NCBI GenBank assembly: GCA_029959085.1 | Contig: JARWIR010000024.1 | Location: 16,728,296 to 16,792,295 of the forward strand | DNA: 64,000 bases | Reading direction: 5' to 3' | From: Nemophila menziesii | Taxonomy: Eukaryota > Streptophyta > Magnoliopsida > Boraginales > Hydrophyllaceae | Shown: positions 34,805 to 46,230 of the stretch, piece after piece | How positions within the stretch are numbered: the stretch's first letter is position 1 | Layout: each line of letters opens with the position of its first letter | Notes under the pieces: generated by a model | The model's input: only the letters and a program-made list of their open reading frames with translations | Database searches by the model: none | Told to the model about the DNA's origin: nothing | Made by a program: the position numbers and the translations under genes

Positions 34805-36259
34805 TGTGAGAATCTCGGTTTTATGCATAAATTGACTTGCGGAATTTACAAATAAGTCTGATGTAGTGATACGTAAGTACTGTAGAGAACCAACTAATTT
34901 TTGATATTTAGTTGGGTCTCCTAGAATATCCCCATAATCATTAACGAGACATGATCCGTTCATATGCATAGAAACCGGTTTTGCACCATCTAGACCAAAT
35001 TGAGTCAATAATTGAACGGAATAACAAGATTGGATAAGTATTAATCCATGATTATGAGAATGTACTTCCATTCCAAGAAAATAATAAAGAGGGCCGAGGT
35101 CCTTCATGTCAAAATTTTGACTGAGTTGGGCAACAAATTTACCAATATAAGAATCTGAGTCACCGGTTTTGGTAATACTATCCACATAGATGAGAAATAG
35201 TAATAATTTTCAGTGGATTGACGCGAAAATAATGAAGCATTGTGATGTGAATGAGAGAATTCGTGAACGGAAAACTACTAAACTTCTGATACCATGCATG
35301 AGGTGCTTGCTTGAGCCCATACAACGATTTTTTGCAATTTACATACATAGTTAGGATGATCTACATCACAAATCCTCGTGGCTGATTTATATTTACGGTT
35401 TCAAAAAAATCGTCATGAAGAAAAGAATTTTTCACATCCAATTGACGTAACGATCATTATCGAGCAATAGCTAGGGTGAGGATGAGGTGAATTATACCTG
35501 GGTGCAATACTAGACTGAAAGTTTTGCCATTATCAATGCCTGGTTATTGAGAATATCCTTTTGCAACTAATCGATCTTTATATGATCCAATGATTTTCAA
35601 CGAGTTTAATGTAGGTACTAATAAGGTGTTATTTCCAGTGAGTGAGTTCATTCTTCAACCATAACATCTTTCCACTTAGTACTTTTAAAGGCTTCGGTAT
35701 AGCAAGTTGGTTAGATAGGCAAGGGTTTGGTGGTGGTGATAAGGAATTAGGGTAAAGGATTGTCTAGTATTGATTAGTATTTTTTAGCGTCCAGTTCCAT
35801 CCATGTGTCTGGTAACCATGTCGTGAGTACGAATTGGTTGGGGAGATGGTAGTGGGGCTTCGTGGTAATGAGTTGGTGATGTATTAGATACGGTGATGTT
35901 GGAGGTTGTGCAACCTACTGGATTAGGCGGATTTGGGGCACTTGTTTCTGGTGGACATGATTCTAAGGGTAAATGTTTTGGTAGAAGGTATAGGCTGAGA
36001 CAAAGTACTGTTAGAAGAATTAAAGTAAAAATTGAAATTAAACTCATAAAAACAACATCTCTGGAGATTATACTTTTGCTGATGGTTGGGATGAGACACT
36101 GATAACCTTACTGAGAAAGGCTATACTCGATGAATATCACTTGTAGATTTTGATATTCAATTTTCGGGCATCCAAATGGATGAAAACATGAGTAGCAGGT
36201 GGATCCAAATACACAAAGTTAAGAGTAACCCAGTTGCTTTCCATTAATTAATTCACAAG

Positions 36260-36739
36260 CTATGTTGTAGATCTCGGTTTCATGGCCTACGCGGTCAACT
36301 GGGGCCTAGCGCCTAGACGGGATTATACGGGGCCTAGGCGGAATAATACGGTTTTGAATCCCGTTGTGTAATTTTGTATATTTAGTAATATATATGTTGT
36401 AATTATAGCTATCTTGACCATTTAAGTCATAAAAATCATCTAACAACACTATAGTAAATATAAAAATACTAAATATTAAGTTATAATATCAAGTAAAAAA
36501 TTCTCGAGAATAAAAAATATAACAAGAAAGCCTATGCTAGAATGTTTTGCCATTATTCGGCGCCTAGGCGGCTATTTTTTGCCATTAATCGGTGCCTAGA
36601 TGGGCTAGGCGCCTATTATATGGTGACTAAGGCGCTAGGCAAAAACGCCTAGAGTTTTAACTAGGCGTAAGCGGCTGAGGGGGGAGTGGACGCCTAAGCG
36701 GCGCCTAGGCGCGCCTAGGCGGGGAGATCTACAACATAG
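36260..36739. mobile_element. hAT MITE with CCTAGGCG subterminal repeats (copy 2)
   Basis: Ends CTATGTTGTAGATCTC in both orientations with a perfect 8 bp duplication TTCACAAG (36252-36259 and 36740-36747). It is 480 bp with an AT-rich centre and GCCTAGGCG-rich flanks, the same family as 6775-7225. It interrupts the copia integrase region. Confidence 0.93.
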
Positions 36740-39028
36740 TTCACAAGGAGATTTCATCTTGATATTAGCAGTCGACTTTATGTTAATCAAGAAGACAACA
36801 GTTGAAAACCCATGATTCCAGGATATATTAGAAAATTTACAATGAGCAAGTAATGTTACTCCTGTTTCAACTATGTGGCGGTCTTGCGTTCCACAACTTC
36901 ATTTTGTTGCGGCGTTCTTGGAAAAGATAAATGATGGATAATACCACACTTTTTGAATAAAATTGAACTTGGTGCCTATAAATTCACCACCTCCATTTCT
37001 TTAAAAAAATTAATATTAGAATTAAAATTATTCTCAACCATCGAGATAAAATATGGAAATATAAAAGTAACACCAGACTATCTTATTAATGGATAATACC
37101 ATGTAAAGCGACTAAAGTCATCCACAAGAACAAGACAAAATCTAAAACCGTTGAATGATGACTTTGGGGCTTTCCTCTATTCATCATAGTGTATAATATG
37201 AAGTAAAGTAGAAGATCGTTGAACACTTGAGTTGAAATGTAAACGTATTCTTTTTCCTATCTGACAACTTTCACATGTATATTTAGACTTCAATGCAATT
37301 GTAATGGGAGAGCTTTATTTAGGTGTTAATAATTTGATCATGAGGATGTTCTAAACGATCATGCCAAACATCAGGAAATATTTTATTTGCTGAAAGTCCA
37401 ATCTTGAAATTTTTATTGAGCATGTACAAGCCTCCATCAAGCGGTCCTTTGTGTAACACTGTCCCTGTCTTCTGATCCTTAATAAGATAACTAGATGATG
37501 TATATACAAAGTAAAAATTATGATCTTTTGTAAATTGTACAACAGAGATAAAGCGTTTTGTAATAGAGGGAACAAGAATACCATTGCATTTCAAATTATC
37601 TCCATTAGATAGATGTAAAGATGATTTACCATTGTGAGAAATGGAAAGCCATTTTCCGTTGCCAACCATAACAGAATCAAGACCACTGTAGTGTTGCTTA
37701 CCAAAAACCCTATATTCGTCGGGAGTCATTGTATGTGTTGTATCGGTGTCCAACTACTAATTAGGATCTGTGGGGTTTGAAATTTGCATTGTAGCAAATG
37801 CCTTTGCAGTGCTGTTAACAACATTGTCAAGGGCCCAACATGTGTTAGCCTTGTGATATGGATGACCACATCGAAACATACTATATAAGCGTTGTTTGAT
37901 ATAGGATATCGACATCCACGACCACACCCATTTCCACGTTTACCATGTCCTTCACGAGATGAGTGACCTGACCTGACTTACACATGCTCGAGGTAGGTGC
38001 TGAGTACTTGGGTGATGAGTCATGGGATGAAGACATTGTGTTAAATATAGTAGATTTTTTCATTAAAGGAGTCATAGAGAGTCAAAGTTCAAAGTCAAGA
38101 AAGGGACCACAAACATCAGCAAACGACGAGCAATCCAATATAGTATTGACAGCGGCGACAATACGATCATATTTAGATCCAAGGCCTTTGAGTGTCATAG
38201 AATAAGGTCGTTATCATCAAAAAAATTACTGGCACTTCCATGAGTGAGCGCAAGGCATTTAACATGCTCTAATTAGTTGTGCATATCCCTAATGCCTTTG
38301 CTAAGAGATTGCAATTCTGTCTTAATTTCTTAGATTTTGGCACGAGATTGCTTACCATAAACTATTTCAAGTTTTATCCAAGCGTCCCGAGCTGTATTTT
38401 GATCAACCACTTGAGATAGGACTGAAGTAGAGAGAGACACAAGAAGCATCTAAGAACCATTTGGTTCAAGCGTATCCATTGTGTAGATTCAAAGGACGGG
38501 TCCATTGGTTTTGGTAAAGTTCCCTCAATGAAACCAAGGAACCCGTGAGAAAGAAGAACTGGAAAGATCTGAGTTTTCCAGCGGAGAAAGTTATCCTTAC
38601 ATAACTTGAGAGATATATCTTGGTTGATGTTTTTTACAATAGGTAAGGTATTAGTGTTTTGCATAGTATTGGTGGAGAAGTCCATGTTGATAGGGAAGGG
38701 CGTGACGGAAGCTGAGGTGAGGATTGGAGAGAATTTTTTTTTTGGTTTCTTAAAACTAAACTCGTGATACCATGAAAGTCTTAAAAAAATTTACACACTT
38801 TATTGTGATAGTTTATTAACTTTATGTATACACTTATAAGAAGCTTTAAATATAAGATAACTAAAATCCATCTCTTATCTATCTACTAATATTTATCTCT
38901 AACTATATTTAGATAATTCAAAGTTAAACTATCAAATAAAATAGAATCTGAGTAATTATCTAATTCGTTAACAATTAGTTCTTAAAAGAATTGGAGTAAA
39001 TACGTCCAATATCCCTTTCATTTTACCC

Positions 39029-40913
39029 GTTTTGACAGTTTACCCGCTACTATATTTTTTTAAACTGGATGCCCCTTAAACTTCTTTTTCGTGACTTGTT
39101 GCCCCTTGTTAACATATTCTATTAATTTTTGCCCTTAAATTGATGTGTGGCGCGCACGTGCTAATTTTATTCTATTTTTTATTAAAAACATTATTTTTTT
39201 CAGAATTAATAAATAAAACCCATTTTTTTACAAAGACAAAATTGTATTTTACATCAAGGTTCTTCTTCTCCAAAAAAAACAAAGTTTTTCTCCAAAGTTC
39301 TTATTTTAAAAAACACAATCCATGAAAATTTTGACCCACAATCTGGCTAAACAATTAGTCGCCATAATTTTTTCTCTATTTTTTATTACTTTCTTTCTTC
39401 ACAACAAAAAGCAAGGTTCTTCTCCATGGGTTATTTCCGATTCGGCGTGCTTTTATTGCCAATAAAAACTTCTCACCAGTAATATTTTACAGTGTTCTTC
39501 TTTGTGTATATTTGGTATGGATCTGGGTTCAATTTTTAAGAACCCTATGAAACTTTTTACCCGCATCTGGTTCACAAACGTATTTTTATTACTTTCTTTC
39601 TCCAGAGCAAACCACAAGGTTCTTCTCCAAAGGATCTTTCCAATTTGACGGGCATTTATTGCCAAAAAAACTTCTCATATGGGTTCAATTATTAAGAACC
39701 TAATCAATGAAACTTTTTACCCACATCTGGCTAAAAAATCTGGCTCGCCACAAATTTCTTCTCTATGTTTTGTTACTTTCTTTCTTCACAGCAAACAATA
39801 AGGTTCTTCTGCAACGGTTCTTTCCAATTCGACGAATTTTTATTGCCAAACAAAACTATTTTGATCGGTAATATTATTACAGTGTTCTTCTTTGTGTATA
39901 TTGGGTGGATATTTGTTTGTGTATCAACAGTGACTTCCCATAATAAATTTATCATTCGTTTAGATTTGTTAAAGTTGTCTATATATATATATATTTGTTA
40001 ATTGTTTTAATTTTAGATTTTTGCTTTTTTCTTAAAAAAGTGATTTTCCAGTCTCTGCACTTTTCTTAATGATACTCAGAAGAAGTCTACTAACGAAACA
40101 AGTGATTTTTTGTGTATATTGGGTATGGATATTTGTTTGCGTATCAACAGTAACTTCCCAGAATAAATTTATCATCAGTTTACATTTGTTAATCTAAAGC
40201 CCCAACCAGATGATGGTAATCTGAACCCGGACCCTCAGTTTAAACTGCCATTTGATTCTTCAAGAGTAGAATCGTAAGCTAAGTCATAGAATTATTATAA
40301 TTTTTTTGTCTATTTGAAAAGTTGTAATAGTGTGTTTGATGTTAGATATTTTTTATGCTAATTCTAGTGTGTAATTATGTATTTCAACCTTTACGTCTGT
40401 TAAATTTGTATACAGTTCACTAGATTTGACTAATTTTAGGGACCATGTGTTGATAAAATTGCTAACATTTTTTTACTTGTGGGCTTTCCAGGTATTGTTT
40501 GGGTTGATTATTGCCTAAATAAAATTATTTGATTATCATGACAAGATAAAAAAAAACGGCTTTGATAAATCTGTACAATTTGTTTAATTTTGTACCACAT
40601 TTTGCTAAAATTGTGATAAACTTGTTATGGGTTTAATTTTTTTTTTTTAAGATGAAGATTTGAAGGTTTAAAAATTTAGGCTTTGAAGAAGATGCTTTGA
40701 AATTTCAATATTGCCCTTGTAAAAAAGTAGGTTTTATTTATTAATTTTAAAAAAATGATTTTTTAATAATAAAAAACATTTATGCGTGCACGCCACACGT
40801 TTCTTTAATGGTAAAAATTAACGAAATCGGTTAACAAGGGGCAACAAGTTACGAAAAGGAAATTTAAGAGGCTCAATCCTAAAAAAATCTAGTAAAAAGT
40901 CAACTGTCAAAAC
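39029..40913. mobile_element. Element with ~150 bp terminal inverted repeats, MULE-like
   Basis: The left end (GTTTTGACAGTT, then CTTGTTGCCCCTTGTTAAC and TGTGTGGCGCGCACG near 39145) is repeated in inverted orientation at the right end (CGTGCACGCCACACG, GTTAACAAGGGGCAACAAG, AACTGTCAAAAC). Arms of about 150 bases suggest a Mutator-like element, but I could not find a 9 bp target duplication. Inside are directly repeated blocks: a 160-200 base unit with GGTTCTTCTCCA and CTTTTTACCCACATCTGGCT at about 39340-39900, and an 80 base unit with TGTATCAACAGTGACTTCCC at 39895 and 40112. No transposase frame is seen. Confidence 0.6.
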
Positions 40914-41662
40914 ATAAGAAGTATTCTATATATTTACTCAAAAATTTGGCAACCCTATCCTTAAATTTGGCAACCCTATCCTTAAATAAAATTCTGAAGC
41001 TCAATCCCTTCTTTTTCCATTTATAAAGGATCTATTTTTTGTAAAAAAAGAAAAAGGATCTGTTTTGTATATACTTTTTATGCAATATACTCGGATTTTC
41101 TAGTAAAAGCTATTGTTATTAAAGAGCACATATTTTATTTGCCATGAAATACATTTTCTAAAACATGCTTACATCAACTTTTATACCAATTTTCTTGGAT
41201 GTACCTGCTACCCACCGACCGTAAATGATGGCTAGGTCTACGCTATAGACGCTCTCACCTCTGTTTTATTTTGTCATTATAATTCAGTTAACCAATTCTA
41301 TTTATTGCAACCACATAAATTGACAAAGTTGGAGAAATTATAAAGATGGACATAAGAAACAACCAATTTCATTGATGCTTATCACTAAAATTAAATATTT
41401 GAGTATATCTTTTACTTCATATCAATCCAAGGTGTTTCCCACAATAATTTTCAATTCTTAATTGAGTAATTTGTTTTGGTTGGTGAATAAAGACACGCAA
41501 GAAAATAAACTAAAATAGCTTGACCAAATAAATACGAATAGCTAATTACAAGCCGTCTTTAAAAAATGTCAATTGGACAAATATATTAGAGTATTGTAAT
41601 TTTGTTATTCAGATTATAAGCAAGAAGAAAGAGAGCTTGTTGAAGAACTCAAGAAGGCAAAA
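40914..41662. other. Upstream region of the P450 gene
   Basis: No coding sequence. It contains the promoter and 5' leader of the P450 gene; the leader just before the ATG is purine-rich (AAGAAGGCAAAA). No single TATA box can be chosen with confidence in this AT-rich stretch. Confidence 0.4.
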
Positions 41663-43275
41663 ATGGTATCATCAGACTATTACATTACAGGACTTATAGC
41701 CTTCATTTTGCTCATCATCTTCAAATTGTTCCTAACAAAACACCAAAAGATTAAAAATGAGCCTCCAAGTCCACCTTCACGTCCTATCTTTGGCCACCTA
41801 TATCTTATGAAACCACCACTACATCGAAATCTTAAAACACTCTCAGCCAAGTATGGTGACATTTTACTTCTTCGATTAGGTGTTCGAAAGGCTTTAATCG
41901 TCACCTCAATCTCAGCTGCTGAAGAATGTTTCACCAAGAATGATATAATCTTCGCAAACAGGCCAAAATCTCTTTCAGCAAAGCACTTCAGCTACAATTA
42001 CACTACTGTAAGTGTAGCTCCATATGGAGAGCTTTGGCGACATCTTCGTCGTATAGCTACCCTCGAGATTTTTTCTCCTTCTCGGATCGGTGTGTTCACT
42101 AGCACGCGCAAAGGGGAGCTGATGTTATTAGTGAATGATCTTATGAAGAATTGTGTTTCTAATGGAGGATCAACTAAAGTTGATCTCAAAGATAAGTTTA
42201 ATGAGCTAATATTCAATATTCTATCCATGAGTATGGCTGGTAAAAGATATTATGGAGAAAACGTAGAGGATGCTGAAGAAGCCAAAAAGATACGTTTTCT
42301 GATCAGGGAGATGCTTGTGAACAGTGGAAGAACAAATCTAGGGGATTATTTGCCTTTTTTGAAATGGATTGGTTTTAGAGGATTGGAGAAAAGGTTTAAG
42401 GTATTAATGGTAAAGATTGACAAGTTTATGCAGGATTTAGTTGATGATCGTCGTAAATGTTTATCTAATGAAATCAGAGATACAGATGAGTATGAAAAGG
42501 CTAAGAAAACCATGGTTGATCATTTGTTGTCCCTGCAAGAGAAAGAACCAGATCTATATTCAGATGAACTCATTAAAGGAATTATAATGGTAAGTAAAGT
42601 TTTGGATTCAATATCTTGTTCTTTTAGTATATAACAATCTTGGAATATTATTGGTAGGTTCTCTTAATAGCAGGGACAGACACACTATCTATAAGCATGG
42701 AATGGACTATGGCCTTGTTGCTTAACCATCCTGAAGCTATCAAGAAGATAAAAGAGGAAATAGATGCAAATGTCCCAAAAGATAGGCTATTGGAAGAGCA
42801 AGATTTGCCCAAGTTAACTTACTTGCAGAATGTAATTACAGAGGCTTTGCGTTTATATCCACCGGTACCATTTTTAATACCTCATGAAGCTTCAGAAGAT
42901 TGTAAAGTGGCTGGTTATGACATATCAAAGGGGACAATGTTGCTTGTCAATTTATGGGCTATTCATAGGGATCCTAAGCTATGGGATGATCCAGAATTGT
43001 TTATACCAGAAAGACATGAAAGTGGGAAAGATAATGGGTTTAAGATGTTACCGTTTGGAGCGGGAAGGCGTTCTTGTCCTGGAGTAGGGATCGCAAACCG
43101 AGTGATTGGGTTAACGTTAGGGACATTGATTCAGGTATTTGAATGGAATCGAGTTAGTGAAGATTTGGTGGAGATGACTGAAGGTAGAGGGTTTAGTATA
43201 CCAAAACTTCACCCTTTGGAAGCTATCTACAAACCACGGGAAACTACTGTTACACATTCACTTGTCAATACGTAA
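41663..43275 (+). CDS. Cytochrome P450, CYP81-like, two exons
   Basis: Exon 1 is 41663-42589 and exon 2 is 42658-43275, joined across a 68 bp phase-0 intron (GTAAGT...GTAG), giving 514 residues, a normal P450 length. Residues 5-24 are the ER membrane anchor, followed by the Pro-rich hinge (PPSPPSRP). Key motifs: the I-helix AGTDT (314-318, oxygen activation), ExxR at Glu371/Arg374, PERH (usually PERF), and the haem loop FGAGRRSCPG with the ligand Cys449. The N-terminal pattern (PLHRNLKTLS, ECFTKND, ANRP, APYGELWRHLRRI) and the intron position just before the I-helix fit the CYP81 family, which hydroxylates isoflavonoids, indole glucosinolates, lignans or xenobiotics depending on member. It should sit on the ER membrane and take electrons from P450 reductase. 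No lesion is seen; the substrate cannot be inferred. Confidence 0.95.
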
Positions 43276-43533
43276 CACCTCTTGTTGGATGGCAGGAATC
43301 GAAACAAAATTATTCCAAGTTCAAATTGTCTTTCCAATATATTAGAACAAATAGACAACATTGTTGTTTACATTATAAATAAATTATGTTATCAATTGTG
43401 GATGTGCAAAGGTTAAAAGTTTTATTTTTCTATTTATTCGTTGTAAATGTGGCAAGTGAAGGGTTTTTTCCCATACATTTGAGGTCTTTTATCAAAAATA
43501 AAAAAACCACTAAGTCAATTACAACCTACTAAG

Positions 43534-44081
43534 TAGGGCTGTAAACGAGATGAGCCGAGCCGAATACTAGATGTACAGGTTTGTTTGTTTAATTTCTCGA
43601 GCCGAGCTCAAATTTAAACGAGCCGGGCCCAGCCGAGCTCATATTTAAACGAGTCGAGCCCGAACTTCCAATGATCCAAATCATAAATGTTAGAACTTGT
43701 TTGTTTAACTTACAAAACAATCTTTTTCAGTTGTTTTTTGTGGTTAAAATGGGACTTTTATGAACGTTTGGTATTTGATGGAGTGTGTGGTATGAAAATA
43801 TGAAACATAACATTAATGAAAAAATAAGTTTCTAACGAAATTAAAAATATCCAGTTTGATATTGAAGGTTTAATAATATATTTATAAGTAGATAATATAT
43901 TAAATAACAATTCATAATTTTAAACGAGCTCACGAGCCGAACTCGAGCAAGCTCGTTTACTTATCGAGCTTAAAATGAAGCTTAAGCTTGAGCTTGTTTA
44001 TATTTGAGCCGATCTCGAACGAGCTTTTCTCTGAACCGAGCTCGAGCTGCTCGCGAGTGGCTTGGTTCATTTACAGCCCTA
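43534..44081. mobile_element. hAT MITE with GAGCTCG subterminal repeats (copy 2)
   Basis: Ends TAGGGCTGTAAACGA and the complement of TAGGGCTGTAAATGA, with a perfect 8 bp duplication CTACTAAG (43526-43533 and 44082-44089). It is 548 bp with dense GAGCTCG-type words near both ends, and is the same family as 34230-34804. It is nested in the LINE 3' region. Confidence 0.93.
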
Positions 44082-44089
44082 CTACTAAG

Positions 44090-46158
44090 CTCCCAAAGGA
44101 GCGCTCATTCCGATCTCGAGTCAGGTGTTTCCACAAACCTTCCGGAGGATCCGTATATGAGCACGGTTCAATCCCTGAATTTGCTTCCCACTTCGCTAAC
44201 CAATCCGCACATGAATTTGTTTCTCTATACACATGAACAAAATCGAATTTTCCATTAGTCGCAAACAACTTTCCACGGTCCTTGATAATATCATTTGACC
44301 AATCCCCTTTTGTCCCCACCACCCTTCACTAATGCATATAACTCGAGCGAATCAGTTTCTACAATGACTATCTCATACTTCCTATTTATTGCCATATACA
44401 AACGCATAATATAACGCAAGAAGCTGGGCATGAAAAGCTGATTTTACCTTAAATGAACCCGCAAAATCACCTAAGAATGCCCCATTTTTGTCCTAGAAAA
44501 GACCTCCTATCCCGGCTTGATTATTGTTCGCACCTACGCTCTCATCAACATTTAATTTAACCCCCAAGGCCGGTTTACTCAACTTCACAAGTGTGCTTTT
44601 AGCGGACATAATTATTCCTCCATCCACCTTTTTACCCCACGCCCAAACATAACCCGCTACTACGTTTTTAACTACATATCGCATAACACTCATCGACTTA
44701 TATATCGTTTTCCCCTCAAAATACCTTTCGTTTTTGTCCACCCAGATATTCCAACAAATGGCCAAAACAATCACTACACTTTCCAGGCCATCAAACACAT
44801 TTATGAAATTTAGTACTTCCGTCCACCACCTGTAATCCTCCCTTTTTAGCGTCTGTGTTCTTGCCTCAAAAAGTTGCAGGTTTGAGTTTCTATGTTGTTG
44901 CTGGTGTAGTTCATCAAATGTCTCTACATCGGCTGGGAAAGGAGAATCCATAACAGCTCTGTTACTAGGCCCTGGCGGAGGTAATGTATTATCAACAGCA
45001 GGTGCACTAAACAATCCATCCTCCAATATATCATTAAGGCATGTGATGTTATACCCGATAGGAACAACTCCTTCATAATCCCACAGGTTCTTCACTCGAG
45101 CTGCTCTATTTTCTTGCTGTCAAACGAAGCAATGCTAGCTCTGGCCACCCGACCCACAACCTTCATAAGCTTTACAATACCTAAACAGACGTGTGGCTGA
45201 CTCCGTCTCCTCACCACAACCTAGAAAAATAGGCGATATACTTATACCCCGTTTTGCCAAGTTGCCAATAGTAAGCAGCCTCCCCTATATCGCCCTCCAC
45301 ATAAGAATACAAATACTTCCGGGGCACTTCAAGGACCAAATCTTCCCCCAGTTAAACGCCGCTACACCAGGAGGCTCCTTGATTGATTTGTACGCCGCTA
45401 CACAACGTATAGTTTTGCATCCTACGTTAGATATCCTAACCCACGCAGTAGTAGTAATTGATGCCTTATGTGGTTTAAAGTCCGGTTTCCACTCCGGAAC
45501 TACTGAATAGTGGTAAAAAATCATCCACAGTCCTCCCTCAAGTGTGAAATTTAAAACAGCTCTACTGGAAAACTTAATCATGAAATAAACATGACCAACA
45601 TCCACTAATTCAAATAGACCTTTTTGGGTTCCATATTCATTTCAATTTTGAGGCTAAATAATTATACCCAACTTCAAATCCCAAAATCTGAATCACTACA
45701 GTATTACTTTAGAGCTCAATCCCCTCGATAATTTCCTAATGTGATCTCATAACTTGTGGGTATTCTCAATTGTCAATGACTTTATCGTCCTCAATTGTCG
45801 TTATGAAGTCTCACTCATCTAAATTAGAATTTTGTTTCCCTTTTTTCTCATTAAGGTCTACTATAGCTGGTAACTTCATTAAAACATGCAATAGTAGCCA
45901 CGTGCCATCCAGAGGTTTTCCGTGGATGGTTCCCTACTGGTTTAGCTTCGCATTATGTTCTGGTGGGGAAGACAAATTAGAGGCTTCTGAACACCGTGCC
46001 CTTTTGGATAGTCTATTTCTTTCCATGGCCATCGTTAAACTAGGGAATTGTTCATCCACCGGCTCTAGGGATGCTAGTGTACCTGTTACCATATCTTCAG
46101 AGGTGCGCTCCTCCTACGGCACGGTTGCCGGCGGTTTCTCTTTAGGTGGATCTGCCAT
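44090..46158 (-). pseudogene. LINE coding remnants: ORF1, zf-RVT, RNase H
   Basis: Minus-strand order: ATG at 46158 opens an ORF1-like frame (MADPPKEKP, stop soon after); DUF4283-like sequence (45605-45400; YFMIKFSSRAVLNFTLEGG, AWVRISN); zf-RVT (45360-45170; KIWSLKCPGSICILMWRAI, then RLLTIGNLAKRGI and GCGEE); a linker (45095 onward; AICWNIWVDKNERYFEG); and RNase H start LNVDESVGANNNQAGIGG (about 44540) to end RETNSCADWLAKWEA (about 44200). The jump from the ORF1 domain to zf-RVT within one reading frame marks an internal deletion of endonuclease and RT. Several stops are present. Confidence 0.82.
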
Positions 46159-46230
46159 TTGGATTGAAGGCAACAAATTGGGTTTTATCGTTGTAGGAAG
46201 TCGTCGCTCGCTTTCCAAGTGAAGGGTTTT

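Larger units (their letters stand above)
33660..38710 (-). pseudogene. Copia gag-pol polyprotein, many lesions
   Basis: In minus-strand order: gag N-terminus (38685-38374; KLCKDNFLRWKTQI, FIEGTLPKP); a gag/knuckle remnant near 37880-38075; protease with LDTDTTHTMTPD where LDSGATHHMTPD is usual, so the Asp remains but the Ser-Gly is lost; the GAG-pre-integrase motif (WHDRLEHP, about 37350); weak integrase traces to about 36750; reverse transcriptase (35220-34805; YVDS in place of YVDD, then DMKDLGPLYYFLGMEV); and RNase H (34166-33930; GYSDADWDGCPDTRRSTSGY, SKKQPTISKS). Stops and frameshifts occur throughout, and hAT insertions interrupt integrase (36260-36739) and the RT/RNase H join (34230-34804). 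Confidence 0.9.
33478..38973 (-). mobile_element. Ty1/copia LTR retrotransposon, decayed
   Basis: Short LTRs at 33478-33659 (182 bp) and 38773-38973 (201 bp) share TGAAAGT starts and TTAACA ends and are flanked by the 5 bp duplication ATTAG (33473-33477 and 38974-38978). On the minus strand the primer-binding site TGGTATCACGAG (38761-38772) adjoins the 5' LTR and resembles the initiator-Met tRNA site of copia elements. A polypurine tract (GAAAGGGGG, 33660-33668) adjoins the 3' LTR. Two hAT MITEs are nested inside. The LTRs differ visibly by substitutions and indels, so the insertion is old. Confidence 0.93.
43468..46215 (-). mobile_element. Internally deleted LINE with perfect 15 bp duplication
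   Basis: CAAGTGAAGGGTTTT occurs at 43453-43467 and 46216-46230. The minus-strand 3' end abuts the left copy with a short A run. ORF1-like sequence starts near 46158, but endonuclease and most of RT are missing; zf-RVT and RNase H follow. Without the nested hAT MITE (43534-44081) and its duplication the LINE is about 2.2 kb. It begins about 190 bases past the P450 stop codon, so it may lie within or close to that gene's 3' untranslated region. Confidence 0.88.

Noticed and set aside
39140..39325. 61-codon frame starting MMCGAHV
   Set aside because: Spans the terminal inverted repeat and AT-rich DNA; no domain.
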